NCBI RefSeq assembly: GCF_016862995.1
Contig: NZ_BOOA01000054.1
Span: forward strand, 1 to 58,608
Length of the DNA: 58,608 bases
Direction: 5' to 3'
Source of the DNA: Acrocarpospora phusangensis
GTDB taxonomy: Bacteria > Actinomycetota > Actinomycetes > Streptosporangiales > Streptosporangiaceae
The translations under genes and the position numbers were made by a program. The number at the start of each line of letters is the position of its first letter. Position 1 is the first letter of the stretch. Shown here one piece after another: positions 42,240 through 49,705 of the stretch. The notes below the pieces were generated by a model, which was given only the letters and a program-made list of their open reading frames with translations, was not told where the DNA came from and ran no database searches.

Positions 42240-43366
42240 CACATACCGACCGGAAGGTACGGACCTGGGGAAGGCCGCTGCTCTACACCTCCTACACGCA
42301 GGACATGGCCCTGCTCGACACCTGGGCCAAGAAGCTGTGGTGCGGCGGCCTGATCCTGTTCGGGCTGGCGCTCTCCCAGGTCCTGGTGGACCACACGCTG
42401 GAGCTGCTGGCCACCGCCTTCGTGGCCGCGATCGGGGCGATCGGCCTCAACATCGTCACCGGCTACGCGGGGCAGGTCTCGCTCGGGCACGCGTTCTTCC
42501 TGGCCATCGGCGCGTACACGGCGGCGGCCCTGTCCGGCGACCCGGCCGGCCGCACGCTGGGCTTCGGCGTGACGAACCTGCTGGTCTGGCTGCCGGCCGC
42601 CGGTCTGGTGGCCGCGCTGGCCGGGGTGCTGGTCGCGCCGCTGGCCACCCGGCTGCGCGGGCTCTACCTGGCGATCGTCACGCTCGGGCTGGTCTTCCTG
42701 GGCGAGCACATCTTCAAGGAGTGGGACGACCTGACCGGCGGGCCCGGCGTCGGCCGCCCGGCGGCGGTGCCCGACCTGTTCGGCTGGCGGCTGGACCAGC
42801 CGGGACCGCTCGGCTCCCCGGAGCAGCAGCTCTACCTGCTCGTCCTGGTCCTCCTGGTGCTCTTCGCCATCGGCGCCAGGAACCTGGCCAGGTCCAGGAT
42901 CGGCCGCGGGTTCGCCGCCATCCGCGACAGGGACATCGCCGCCGAGGTCATGGGCGTGCCGCTGACCAGGTACAAGGTCCTCGCGTTCGGCGTCTCCTCG
43001 TTCTACGCCGGCTGCGCCGGAGCCCTGCTCTACTCCGTCAGCGGCGGCTACTTCGAGGCCGGCTCCTTCAGCCTGCTGCTGTCGGTGCAGTACATCGCCA
43101 TGGTGCTGATCGGCGGCGTGGCCACCGTCTCCGGGTCCATCGCCGGCGCGCTGTTCATCACGCTGCTGTCGCCGGTCACCCGGGAACTGCCCGCGCTGCT
43201 GCCGTTCATCAGCGCCGACACCACCCAGACCCCCAACGTCTTCCAGGTCGAGACCGTGCTCTACGGCCTGCTGATCATCGTCTTCCTGGTCTTCGAGCCG
43301 CGCGGCCTGTACGGCCTCTGGCTCCGGGTCCGCACCTACTGGAAATCGTGGCCGTTCTCCTACTGA
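42236..43366 (+). CDS. Branched-chain-type ABC permease (LivM-like)
   Basis: 376 aa. LivM motifs GLNIVTGYAGQVSLGHAFF, LRGLYLAIVTLGLVFLGEHI, and coupling loop AIRDRDIAAEVMGVPLTRYK followed by FGVSSFYAGCAGALLYS. It carries an extra cytosolic N-terminus of about 30 residues and ends with a short basic tail. Pairs with the LivH-like subunit. Confidence 0.92.
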   Translation: MTHTDRKVRTWGRPLLYTSYTQDMALLDTWAKKLWCGGLILFGLALSQVLVDHTLELLATAFVAAIGAIGLNIVTGYAGQVSLGHAFFLAIGAYTAAALSGDPAGRTLGFGVTNLLVWLPAAGLVAALAGVLVAPLATRLRGLYLAIVTLGLVFLGEHIFKEWDDLTGGPGVGRPAAVPDLFGWRLDQPGPLGSPEQQLYLLVLVLLVLFAIGARNLARSRIGRGFAAIRDRDIAAEVMGVPLTRYKVLAFGVSSFYAGCAGALLYSVSGGYFEAGSFSLLLSVQYIAMVLIGGVATVSGSIAGALFITLLSPVTRELPALLPFISADTTQTPNVFQVETVLYGLLIIVFLVFEPRGLYGLWLRVRTYWKSWPFSY

Positions 43367-43376
43367 AAGGGGCGAC

Positions 43377-44666
43377 ATGAATAGGAATATCGTCATCGTG
43401 GTGGCGGCGGTGCTGCTGCTGTCCTCGTGTGGGGTCGTCCGGGGGAACGAGGAGGAGCAGGCCACCGGCGGCCCGCTCGCGGCGGGCGTCACCCGCGAGC
43501 CCTGCCCGAAGGCCGTCGACCAGGCCAAGGGCTGCATCTACCTGGGCACGATCTCCGACCTGACGGCCGGTCCCTTCGCGGCCCAGGCCGTACCGATCAC
43601 CAAGGCGCAGTCGGTCTTCTGGGCGCGCGTCAACAAGGCCGGCGGCGTCGGCGGCAAGTACGAGGTGGACGTGGACACCTACGTCCGCGACAACAAGTAC
43701 AACCCGGAGACGCACCGGCAGGTCTACAACGAGATCAAGGACAAGGTGCTGGGCATCGTGCAGACGCTCGGCTCGCCGACCACGGCCGCGATCCTGGACG
43801 ACCTCAAGGCCAACAGCATCGTGGCCGCCCCCGCCTCGTGGACCTCGGCCTGGGAGTTCGAGGACGTGATCCTGGAGAGCGGCGCGCCGTACTGCATCGA
43901 GGCCATGAACGCGGTGGACTACGCGGTGGAGACGTACCAGCCGGACTCGGTCATGGCCGTGTACTACCCGGGCGACTACGGCGCCGACGCCGCCGCGGGC
44001 GCGAAGATCGCGGCCGAGAAGAACGGCGTGAAGTTCACCGCGGTCGAGACGCCGTCCGGGGCCACCGCGCAGGGCGGCGCGATCACCGCGATCACCAAGG
44101 AGAAGCCGGACGTGGTGATCGTCACCACCGGTCCGGCCGACCTGGCCGCGATCGTCGGGCAGAGCGCCGCCGCCGGGTTCGAGGGCCGGTTCATCGGCAC
44201 CGGGCCGACCTGGAACGTGGCGCTGGTGCAGAGCCCGGCCGGGCCGGCGCTCAAGGCGCTCTACGAGCAGTCCGCCCCCGGCATGCCCTGGGCCGCCGAC
44301 ACCCCGGGACACCAGGCGATGCGGGAGGCGCTGGGCAGCGTGACGCCCAACGACGGGTACACCTCGGGCTGGGCATGGGCGTACCCGATGAAGGCCGCGC
44401 TGGAGAAGATGGTGGCGGGCGGGGACATCAGCCGGGCCGGGCTGCTGGCCGCCGTCAAGTCGCTGACCACGGTGGACTACGAGGGCATGCTGCCGCCGGA
44501 GGCCGGGAACTACTCCGGCGACCCCAACTCGGCGGTGTTCCGGCAGACCCTGATCAACAAGGTGGACGAGGCCGCCCCGACCGGCGTCACCACCACCAAG
44601 GGTTTCTACACCGGACCCACCGCCCAGGCGTACACGCTGGACGGACCCTGCTTCACCAAGCTGTGA
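43377..44666 (+). CDS. ABC transporter substrate-binding lipoprotein (periplasmic type I)
   Basis: 429 aa. Lipobox LLLSSC places the lipidated Cys at residue 18. The Leu/Ile/Val-BP-like fold begins at GCIYLGTISDLTAGPFAAQA and includes VLGIVQTLGSPTTAAILDDL, MAVYYPGDYGADAAAGAKIA and VIVTTGPADLAAIVGQSAAA. Acidic substrates rather than amino acids are suggested by the CoA ligase in the operon. Ten bp after the permease; a strong terminator follows. Confidence 0.92.
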   Translation: MNRNIVIVVAAVLLLSSCGVVRGNEEEQATGGPLAAGVTREPCPKAVDQAKGCIYLGTISDLTAGPFAAQAVPITKAQSVFWARVNKAGGVGGKYEVDVDTYVRDNKYNPETHRQVYNEIKDKVLGIVQTLGSPTTAAILDDLKANSIVAAPASWTSAWEFEDVILESGAPYCIEAMNAVDYAVETYQPDSVMAVYYPGDYGADAAAGAKIAAEKNGVKFTAVETPSGATAQGGAITAITKEKPDVVIVTTGPADLAAIVGQSAAAGFEGRFIGTGPTWNVALVQSPAGPALKALYEQSAPGMPWAADTPGHQAMREALGSVTPNDGYTSGWAWAYPMKAALEKMVAGGDISRAGLLAAVKSLTTVDYEGMLPPEAGNYSGDPNSAVFRQTLINKVDEAAPTGVTTTKGFYTGPTAQAYTLDGPCFTKL

Positions 44667-44672
44667 ACACGT

Positions 44673-44701
44673 GCGGCGGGTCCTTTCGCAGGGCCCGCCG
44701 C
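44673..44701 (+). terminator. Terminator of the ABC transporter operon
   Basis: GCGGCGGG (44673-44680) pairs with CCCGCCGC (44694-44701), extended inside by CC/GG; it lies six bp after the stop. Confidence 0.7.
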
Positions 44702-44731
44702 CGCCGGGATCCGTGCATTAGAGTCGCGGGC

Positions 44732-45115
44732 ATGCGACTTCTCCCCGTAATTACTCTTTCGATGGCAGCGGTTCTGGTCACGGGATGTGGCGCGATCGAA
44801 GAGGTGTCCGGAGCCGCCCAGAAGACCCAGCAGTGCATCGAGGCCGCCGGCATCGTCACCGAGACAGTGTCCAAGATCACCAGCCTGGCGAGCGATCCCG
44901 CCGCGGTGGAGAAGGCCCTCAACGAGGGCGCGAACAAGCTGACCACGCTGGCCGACGACGCGGCCAACACCTCCCTCAAGGAGGCCGCCGACGGCGTGGC
45001 CGCCAAGCTCGACGGATACAACGTGCAGGACGCCAACGACGCGGTGGACGCGCTGCAGAAGATCGCCACCGACTCGGTCGCGTGGGTGGAGACGCTCACG
45101 AAGGCGTGCGCCTGA
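44732..45115 (+). CDS. Small lipoprotein with helical domain (copy 1)
   Basis: 127 aa. Signal peptide with lipobox LVTGC (Cys19). The mature part is a predicted helical bundle (KTQQCIEAAGIVTETVSKIT; NEGANKLTTLADDAANTSLK) and ends LTKACA. Its two non-lipidated Cys may bond. Length, plan and ending resemble the lipoprotein at 45901-46305 (ends VADACA), which lies on the other side of two DUF202 genes. No known family; probably faces outward on the membrane. Confidence 0.75.
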   Translation: MRLLPVITLSMAAVLVTGCGAIEEVSGAAQKTQQCIEAAGIVTETVSKITSLASDPAAVEKALNEGANKLTTLADDAANTSLKEAADGVAAKLDGYNVQDANDAVDALQKIATDSVAWVETLTKACA

Positions 45116-45152
45116 ATCCCTAGGGGAAATGCGGTGAAATATCCTATTTTTC

Positions 45153-45488
45153 ATGGAAGGGAACGAGCCCGATCCCCGCTTCACGCTCGCCAATGAACGC
45201 ACGTTTCTGACGTGGCTGAGCACCTCGCTCGCGCTGTGCGCGGGCGGGGTCGCCATGGCCGCCCTGCCGGAGAACCTCTTCGTGCCCTGGGTGCGCACGC
45301 TCCTGGCGGTGGTCCTGGTCGCGCTCGCCGCGTTCGCGGCCCTGCTCGCCTATCCCCGCTGGCGCCAGGTGCAGCGCGCCCTGCGCCGCGCGGAGCCCCT
45401 GCCGCCGCCCCGCCTCGCCCCGATCTTCGGGTACGGCGTCGCTCTGGTCGCCCTCCTCGCCCTGGTGCTGATCGTCGTCAGCGCATGA
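45153..45488 (+). CDS. DUF202 membrane protein (copy 1)
   Basis: 111 aa, three TM helices. The family motif DPRFTLANERTFLTWLSTSL at residues 7-26 matches YidH/DUF202 proteins, whose function is unknown. GGVAMAALPENL follows. The last codons and stop form the first half of a 14-bp direct repeat; the second half contains the ATG of the next gene. Confidence 0.88.
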   Translation: MEGNEPDPRFTLANERTFLTWLSTSLALCAGGVAMAALPENLFVPWVRTLLAVVLVALAAFAALLAYPRWRQVQRALRRAEPLPPPRLAPIFGYGVALVALLALVLIVVSA

Positions 45489-45498
45489 TCGTCAGCGC

Positions 45499-45825
45499 AT
45501 GATTCCGGGCGCCGGGCTGCAGAGCGAGCGCACCCGCCTGGCCTGGGTCCGCACCGCCGCCGCGCTGGCCACCATCGGCCTGGGCGCGGGCGGCGCCGCC
45601 CTCCGGCACGGCGGGGGGCCGGTCACCGGGGCCTTCTTCCTGGCGGCCGCGCTGGCCGGCGCGGTGCTGCTGGCCAGGACCGGCCTCCGGTACCAGCGGG
45701 TGCAGCGGGCGCTCAGGGACGGGCTGCCGCTGCGCGACAGCTTCGACGCCGTACTCGCCTGGGCGGGCACCCTCGCGGTGATCGCCGGTTCGCTCTCCTT
45801 CGTGCTCGGCAGGGCGCTCTTCTGA
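45499..45825 (+). CDS. DUF202 membrane protein (copy 2)
   Basis: 108 aa, three TM helices. Shorter lead but the same motif, GLQSERTRLAWVRTAAALA, then GLRYQRVQRALRDGLPL, which parallels PRWRQVQRALRRAEPLP of the preceding protein, so the two are diverged paralogues likely to form a heteromer. The ATG lies 10 bp after the first copy's stop, in a tandem duplication of CGTCAGCGCATGAT (45476-45503) that may have created this start. Confidence 0.85.
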   Translation: MIPGAGLQSERTRLAWVRTAAALATIGLGAGGAALRHGGGPVTGAFFLAAALAGAVLLARTGLRYQRVQRALRDGLPLRDSFDAVLAWAGTLAVIAGSLSFVLGRALF

Positions 45826-45900
45826 ATATTTCAGGCCCTGTCCTGGGCGGATGCGCCGCGGACGTGTCGGTTCCGGCGGGCGTCGCTAGGGTTTCCCGTC

Positions 45901-46305
45901 ATGCGTACCCTCCCGCCGGCCCTTCCGGCGCTCCTGCTGGCCCTGCTGCTCGCGGGCTGCAGCACGCCGGTCACCGGGCCGCCGGCCGCCGCTCCCTCGG
46001 CGCCCCGCACCGACCTGCCCGCGGAGTGCTCGGAGGTGCCGATGCTCATCGGCGCGAAGCTGACGGAGTTCAGTTCGCTGGCCGGCAAGGCCAAGGAGCT
46101 GAAGACCAGCATCGGCGCGGCGGCCACCGACGTCGAGGCGAAGGCCGCGACCATCGGCGACGCCACCGTCAAGCAGGCCGTGCAGGACTACGCCGGAGAG
46201 CTGAAGAAGATCGAGGTGACCGGCTCGACTGCCGTGGACGCCGCCCAGATCGCGATCAAGGGCGGCACCGACACCATGCAGAAGGTCGCCGACGCCTGCG
46301 CCTGA
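45901..46305 (+). CDS. Small lipoprotein with helical domain (copy 2)
   Basis: 134 aa. Lipobox LLAGC (Cys20), then a Pro/Ala linker and a helical domain (FSSLAGKAKELKTSIGAAAT; VKQAVQDYAGELKKIEVTGS) ending TMQKVADACA. Two mature Cys (in PAECSEV and DACA) match the pattern of the lipoprotein at 44732. Identity is low, so common origin is a reading of architecture, not proven. 75 bp after the second DUF202 gene and on the same strand. Confidence 0.75.
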   Translation: MRTLPPALPALLLALLLAGCSTPVTGPPAAAPSAPRTDLPAECSEVPMLIGAKLTEFSSLAGKAKELKTSIGAAATDVEAKAATIGDATVKQAVQDYAGELKKIEVTGSTAVDAAQIAIKGGTDTMQKVADACA

Positions 46306-46336
46306 CGTGCGCGGGGGACGCCACCGGGGTGTCGCG

Positions 46337-47452
46337 TCAATCGGCTGAGGCCATCTCGATGGTCTCGGCGACCTCCCGGTGGCGTTCGGCCTCCTCCTCG
46401 GCGAACCGGAGGGCGTCCAGCTTCTCGGCGATCTCCTCGTCCTGCCGCATCAGCGTGTCCAGGTTCTGCCCGGCCATGTCCAGCACGCCCATGTCCAGGT
46501 ACGCCTGCTGGAGCCGCGGGCTCCACAGCCCGATGTCCTTCACGCACGGCACGATCCGGCTGAACAGCAGCGACCGGAACATCTGCAGGTAGCGGGACTC
46601 GTCCACGCACCGCATCGCCTCGTCGGTCTCCGCCCTGGACAGGCCCTGCGCCTCCCACTGCTCCCGGCCGCGCAGCCGGTCCCGCATCAGCCAGCAGCCC
46701 TCGATGACGAAGTCCTCCCGCTCCCGCCGCTCGGCGTCGGTCAGGCCGCGGTAGTAGTCCCGCAGCGCCATCCGGCCGAAGGCGACGTGCCTGGCCTCGT
46801 CCTGCATCACGTACGCGAGGATCTGCTTGGGCAGCGGCTTGGTGGTGATGTCGCGCATCACCCCGAACGCGGCCAGCGCGAGCCCTTCGATCAGCACCTG
46901 CATGCCCAGGTACGGCATGTCCCACCGCGAGTCGGTGAGCGTGGCGTCCAGCAGCGACTTCAGGTGCTCGTTGATCGGGTAGGCCATGCCCACCTTCTCC
47001 TGGAGGAACCGGGCGTAGGTCTCGGCGTGCCGGGCCTCGTCCATGGTCTGGGTGGCCGCGTAGAACTTGGAGTCCAGGTCCGGGACCGACTCCACGATCC
47101 GGGCCGAGCAGATCATCGCGCCCTGCTCACCGTGGAGGAACTGGGAGAACTGCCAGGCCGCGCCGTGCAGCCTGACGTCCTTCCTGGCCTTCTCGTCCAT
47201 CCTGTGCCAGAGCGGCGAGTCGTAGATGGCGATCGTCTCGTCGGGGATGCCGAGCACGTCGTACGGGTCGACCTCGAGCCCCCAGTCGATCCGCTTCGCC
47301 GAGTCCCACTGCTTGTCCTTGCCCTTCTGGTAGAGGGCCAGCATGCGGTCCCGCCCGTCGTCGTACTCCCAGGTGAAGCGGGCGTGCCCGGCCATGCCCA
47401 CGTTCCACGTGGAGAGTTCGGCGGGGATGGTGTAGAGCTCGTGAGTCGACAC
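46337..47452 (-). CDS. Ferritin-like diiron protein
   Basis: 371 aa, ferritin-like/ribonucleotide-reductase-R2-like helical bundle well conserved in actinomycetes but uncharacterised. Metal ligands are visible as paired E-x-x-H motifs, MDEARHAETY and MQDEARHVAFG, with further Glu in FLHGEQGAMIC and LIEGLALAAFG. An oxygenase role like AurF or fatty-acid-type oxidases is possible. It starts at a GTG (47452) with a perfect AGGAGG. Divergent from a TetR gene across two identical palindromes, so it is probably the repressor's target. Confidence 0.8.
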   Translation of the reverse strand: MSTHELYTIPAELSTWNVGMAGHARFTWEYDDGRDRMLALYQKGKDKQWDSAKRIDWGLEVDPYDVLGIPDETIAIYDSPLWHRMDEKARKDVRLHGAAWQFSQFLHGEQGAMICSARIVESVPDLDSKFYAATQTMDEARHAETYARFLQEKVGMAYPINEHLKSLLDATLTDSRWDMPYLGMQVLIEGLALAAFGVMRDITTKPLPKQILAYVMQDEARHVAFGRMALRDYYRGLTDAERREREDFVIEGCWLMRDRLRGREQWEAQGLSRAETDEAMRCVDESRYLQMFRSLLFSRIVPCVKDIGLWSPRLQQAYLDMGVLDMAGQNLDTLMRQDEEIAEKLDALRFAEEEAERHREVAETIEMASAD

Positions 47453-47465
47453 GGCGACCTCCTAC

Positions 47466-47480
47466 ACGTACGGCGTACGT
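47466..47480. promoter_or_regulatory. Palindromic operator 1 (TetR)
   Basis: ACGTAC-GGC-GTACGT, a perfect 6-3-6 inverted repeat 14 bp before the ferritin-like gene. It is repeated at 47492-47506 with a center-to-center distance of 26 bp. Confidence 0.8.
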
Positions 47481-47491
47481 ACGACAGTGGC

Positions 47492-47506
47492 ACGTACGGT
47501 GTACGT
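47492..47506. promoter_or_regulatory. Palindromic operator 2 (TetR)
   Basis: ACGTAC-GGT-GTACGT, same arms as operator 1, 19 bp before the tetR start. Both genes start within 75 bp, so one repressor could control both promoters. Confidence 0.8.
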
Positions 47507-47524
47507 CGGTCAATACTAGGAACC

Positions 47525-48160
47525 GTGCCACCGCTCACCCGCGCCAGGATCGTCGCCGCCGCCATCGAGTTGATCGAGCGGGAGGGCGCGGACGCGGTGT
47601 CCATGCGCCGGATCGCGGCCGAGCTCGGCGTGGGCGTGATGTCCCTCTACAACCACGTGCCGAACAAGTCCGCCCTGCTGGACGGCGTGGCCGAGGCGGT
47701 GCTCTCGGAGATCGAGTTCACCGACGACCCGGCCGCGCACTGGACCGAGCGGGTCCGCGTGCAGGCGCGCACGTTCCGGCAGATCGCCCACCACTACCCG
47801 CGCTCCACCATGGTGGTGGTCAGCCGCCAGCTCGCCTCCACGGCCGGCATGCTCCCGGTGGAGCGGGCGCTGGCGACGCTGCGCGGCGCGGGCTTCGACG
47901 GCCGGGAGGCGGTGCAGATCTTCCGGGTCTTCATCGCGTACGTGGTGGGCTCGCTGCTCCGGGAGGTCGGCGTGACGCCCGGCTTCGCGCCGGTCCACCG
48001 CGGCGACATCCGGGTCGCGGACGTGGACGTCCAGCTCTTCCCCGAGATCGGGGCGCTCTCCCCGCACCTGCTGTCCTGCGATCACGACGCCGAGTTCGAC
48101 TTCGGCCTGGACCTGCTGATCGAGGCGATCGCCGTACGCAAGCAGAACGCCCGGGGCTGA
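47525..48160 (+). CDS. TetR-family repressor
   Basis: 211 aa. N-terminal helix-turn-helix LTRARIVAAAIELIEREGAD followed by MRRIAAELGVGVMSLYNHVP; a TetR_C-type ligand domain with LLDGVAEAVLSEIEF and the C-terminal FDFGLDLLIEAIAVRK. GTG start at 47525 just after the operators; no strong Shine-Dalgarno. Expected to repress the divergent diiron gene and itself until a small molecule binds. Confidence 0.9.
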   Translation: MPPLTRARIVAAAIELIEREGADAVSMRRIAAELGVGVMSLYNHVPNKSALLDGVAEAVLSEIEFTDDPAAHWTERVRVQARTFRQIAHHYPRSTMVVVSRQLASTAGMLPVERALATLRGAGFDGREAVQIFRVFIAYVVGSLLREVGVTPGFAPVHRGDIRVADVDVQLFPEIGALSPHLLSCDHDAEFDFGLDLLIEAIAVRKQNARG

Positions 48161-48174
48161 TCACCCCGGGCGTT
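48146..48174 (+). terminator. Terminator spanning the tetR stop codon
   Basis: AACGCCCGGGG (48146-48156) and CCCCGGGCGTT (48164-48174) make a perfect 11-bp stem; the 7-nt loop contains the TGA. It lies between convergent genes and may serve both. Confidence 0.85.
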
Positions 48175-48209
48175 CCACCGAAGAGGCACCCCTTCCCCTG
48201 GGTTCTCTT

Positions 48210-48710
48210 CTAATACCAATTGTGCGACCTAAAGTGTCCCCACGCACCACATGGTGACCCATATCGACCCTTGATGTATTTCAGGCCCCAGCGGATCTGG
48301 GTCTGCGGGTTGATCCGCCAGTCCCCGCCCATCCGGGCCATCTTGTCCCCGGGCAGCGCCTGCGGAATGCCGTACGCGCCCGACCAGCGGTTGTACGCCC
48401 GGTGATTCCAGTTGCTCTCCCTGGTCCACAGGCTGTCCAGGCATTGGAACTGCTCGCCCGACCAGAACTTCCTGCTGACCAGCCGCGAGGCGAAGGCCTT
48501 GCTGCGGACCTTCGTCGAGGCCGGGTTGGCGAGCCGCTTGGCGGCCATCCGGGCGGTGGTCCGCCAGGTGCCCTGGTGGATCTGCCACTTGCCGAGGTGC
48601 AGGTCCCCGGCTCTTCCGGCCTTGCTCTCCGCCAAGGCCGGAGCCGAACCGAGAGCCGCCACGGCGAGCACGGCCGCGGCTGTGGTGGTGCGCATGGCGC
48701 GCTGTCTGTC
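48210..48710 (-). CDS. Secreted transglycosylase-like protein
   Basis: 166 aa. Signal peptide AVLAVAALGSAPALA, then a mature domain resembling lytic-transglycosylase/resuscitation-type proteins: the catalytic Glu candidate in LDSLWTRESNWNHRAYN, followed by WSGAYGIPQALPGDKMA and the closing RWGLKYIKGRYGSPCGAWG. It would cleave peptidoglycan outside the cell. I place the start at a TTG (48710) because AAGGAG lies five nt upstream; the ATG at 48695 has no Shine-Dalgarno. The frame is open for another 375 nt upstream without coding character. Confidence 0.85.
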   Translation of the reverse strand, partial: DRQRAMRTTTAAAVLAVAALGSAPALAESKAGRAGDLHLGKWQIHQGTWRTTARMAAKRLANPASTKVRSKAFASRLVSRKFWSGEQFQCLDSLWTRESNWNHRAYNRWSGAYGIPQALPGDKMARMGGDWRINPQTQIRWGLKYIKGRYGSPCGAWGHFRSHNWY

Positions 48711-49105
48711 CAAGACGCTCCTTGTCTCCGGGTCGCGTGCGGAGCCGGGCGCGTGGATGCGCCCGGACGCGGTCCGCGCCCATGGCGTGGGCGGGGTCCG
48801 TCCGCTCGGCCGTGTGCCGGGCTCCCTGGCTTCCCGGCGGCTCCGCGACGTGTCCATAGCGCGGATTGAAGTACGCCGACCCGGCCTGCCGCGCTGACAT
48901 CGACACGCTACGGAGAGATGTTTGCCGATCACCCGCCGAACACCGCACGTCTCGCGGGGCGGAGCTGACCCGGCCCGAAGACGATCATGCCTGCGGCTGC
49001 CCCGGAGATGGCGCGCCCGTGGGGTTTGAGATCCGGGCCCGGGGATGAGCACGGGACACGCCTCCGGAATCGGAGACCGAATCATGTTCTGGGTAGAGTC
49101 GCCTT
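48711..49105 (-). other. Long upstream region of the transglycosylase gene
   Basis: 395 bp without a gene on either strand. A perfect hairpin, CCGGGCGC/GCGCCCGG with a 6-nt loop, lies at 48745-48766, about 35 nt before the TTG start. Actinomycete cell-wall hydrolases often carry c-di-AMP (ydaO) leaders; I see GC-rich pairing here but could not match the ydaO core, so I do not call a riboswitch. The right end contains the promoter of the glutathione peroxidase gene. Confidence 0.35.
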
Positions 49106-49573
49106 ATGAGCATCCTTGACATTCCTGTGACCACGCTCGCCGGTGCGCCCACCACGCTCGGCGAGCTGCTCGGCGGCAAGGCCGCCCTGGTCGTCAACGT
49201 CGCCTCGCGCTGCGGCCTCACCCCGCAGTACGCCGGCCTGGTCCAGCTCCAGAGCAACTACGGCGAGCGCGGCTTCACCGTCGTCGGCGTGCCGTGCAAC
49301 CAGTTCTTCGGCCAGGAGCCCGGCTCGGCGGAGGAGATCCAGGAGTTCTGCTCCACCACCTACGGCGTGGACTTCCCGCTGCTGGCCAAGACCGACGTCA
49401 ACGGCGAGGAGCGCCACCCGCTCTACCGCGAGCTGATCGGCGAGGGCGCCGACATCCAGTGGAACTTCGAGAAGTTCCTGGTGAACGGCTCCGGCGAGGT
49501 CGTCGCGCGGTTCGCGCCCAAGGTCCAGCCGGACGACCCGGAGCTGGTCTCGGCCCTGGAGAAGACCATCTGA
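49106..49573 (+). CDS. Glutathione peroxidase-like thiol peroxidase
   Basis: 155 aa. The Cys-Gln-Trp-Asn tetrad is visible: Cys in NVASRCGLTPQYAGL (about residue 36), Gln in CNQFFGQEPGS, and Trp-Asn in IQWNFEKFLV. A second Cys in EFCSTTYGVDFP may be the resolving residue, as in thioredoxin-dependent members. Actinomycetes lack glutathione, so thioredoxin or a mycothiol system is the likelier reductant. Confidence 0.92.
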   Translation: MSILDIPVTTLAGAPTTLGELLGGKAALVVNVASRCGLTPQYAGLVQLQSNYGERGFTVVGVPCNQFFGQEPGSAEEIQEFCSTTYGVDFPLLAKTDVNGEERHPLYRELIGEGADIQWNFEKFLVNGSGEVVARFAPKVQPDDPELVSALEKTI

Positions 49574-49705
49574 TCCCGGTCAACAAAAGGTGATCTTTCT
49601 CTGAAGTGGGCGCGTCCGCACGGATTCGCGCCGTGATGTCACCGTGGAATAGGGCCATGTGACCCGAATGCGGGGCTCAGCACATCTGGCGCCGGGGAGT
49701 CGGAC

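Noticed and set aside
48711-49080. c-di-AMP (ydaO) or cobalamin riboswitch before the transglycosylase gene
   Set aside because: A GGGAAGCC-like segment and GC-rich pairing are present but the conserved cores of either class could not be matched by eye.
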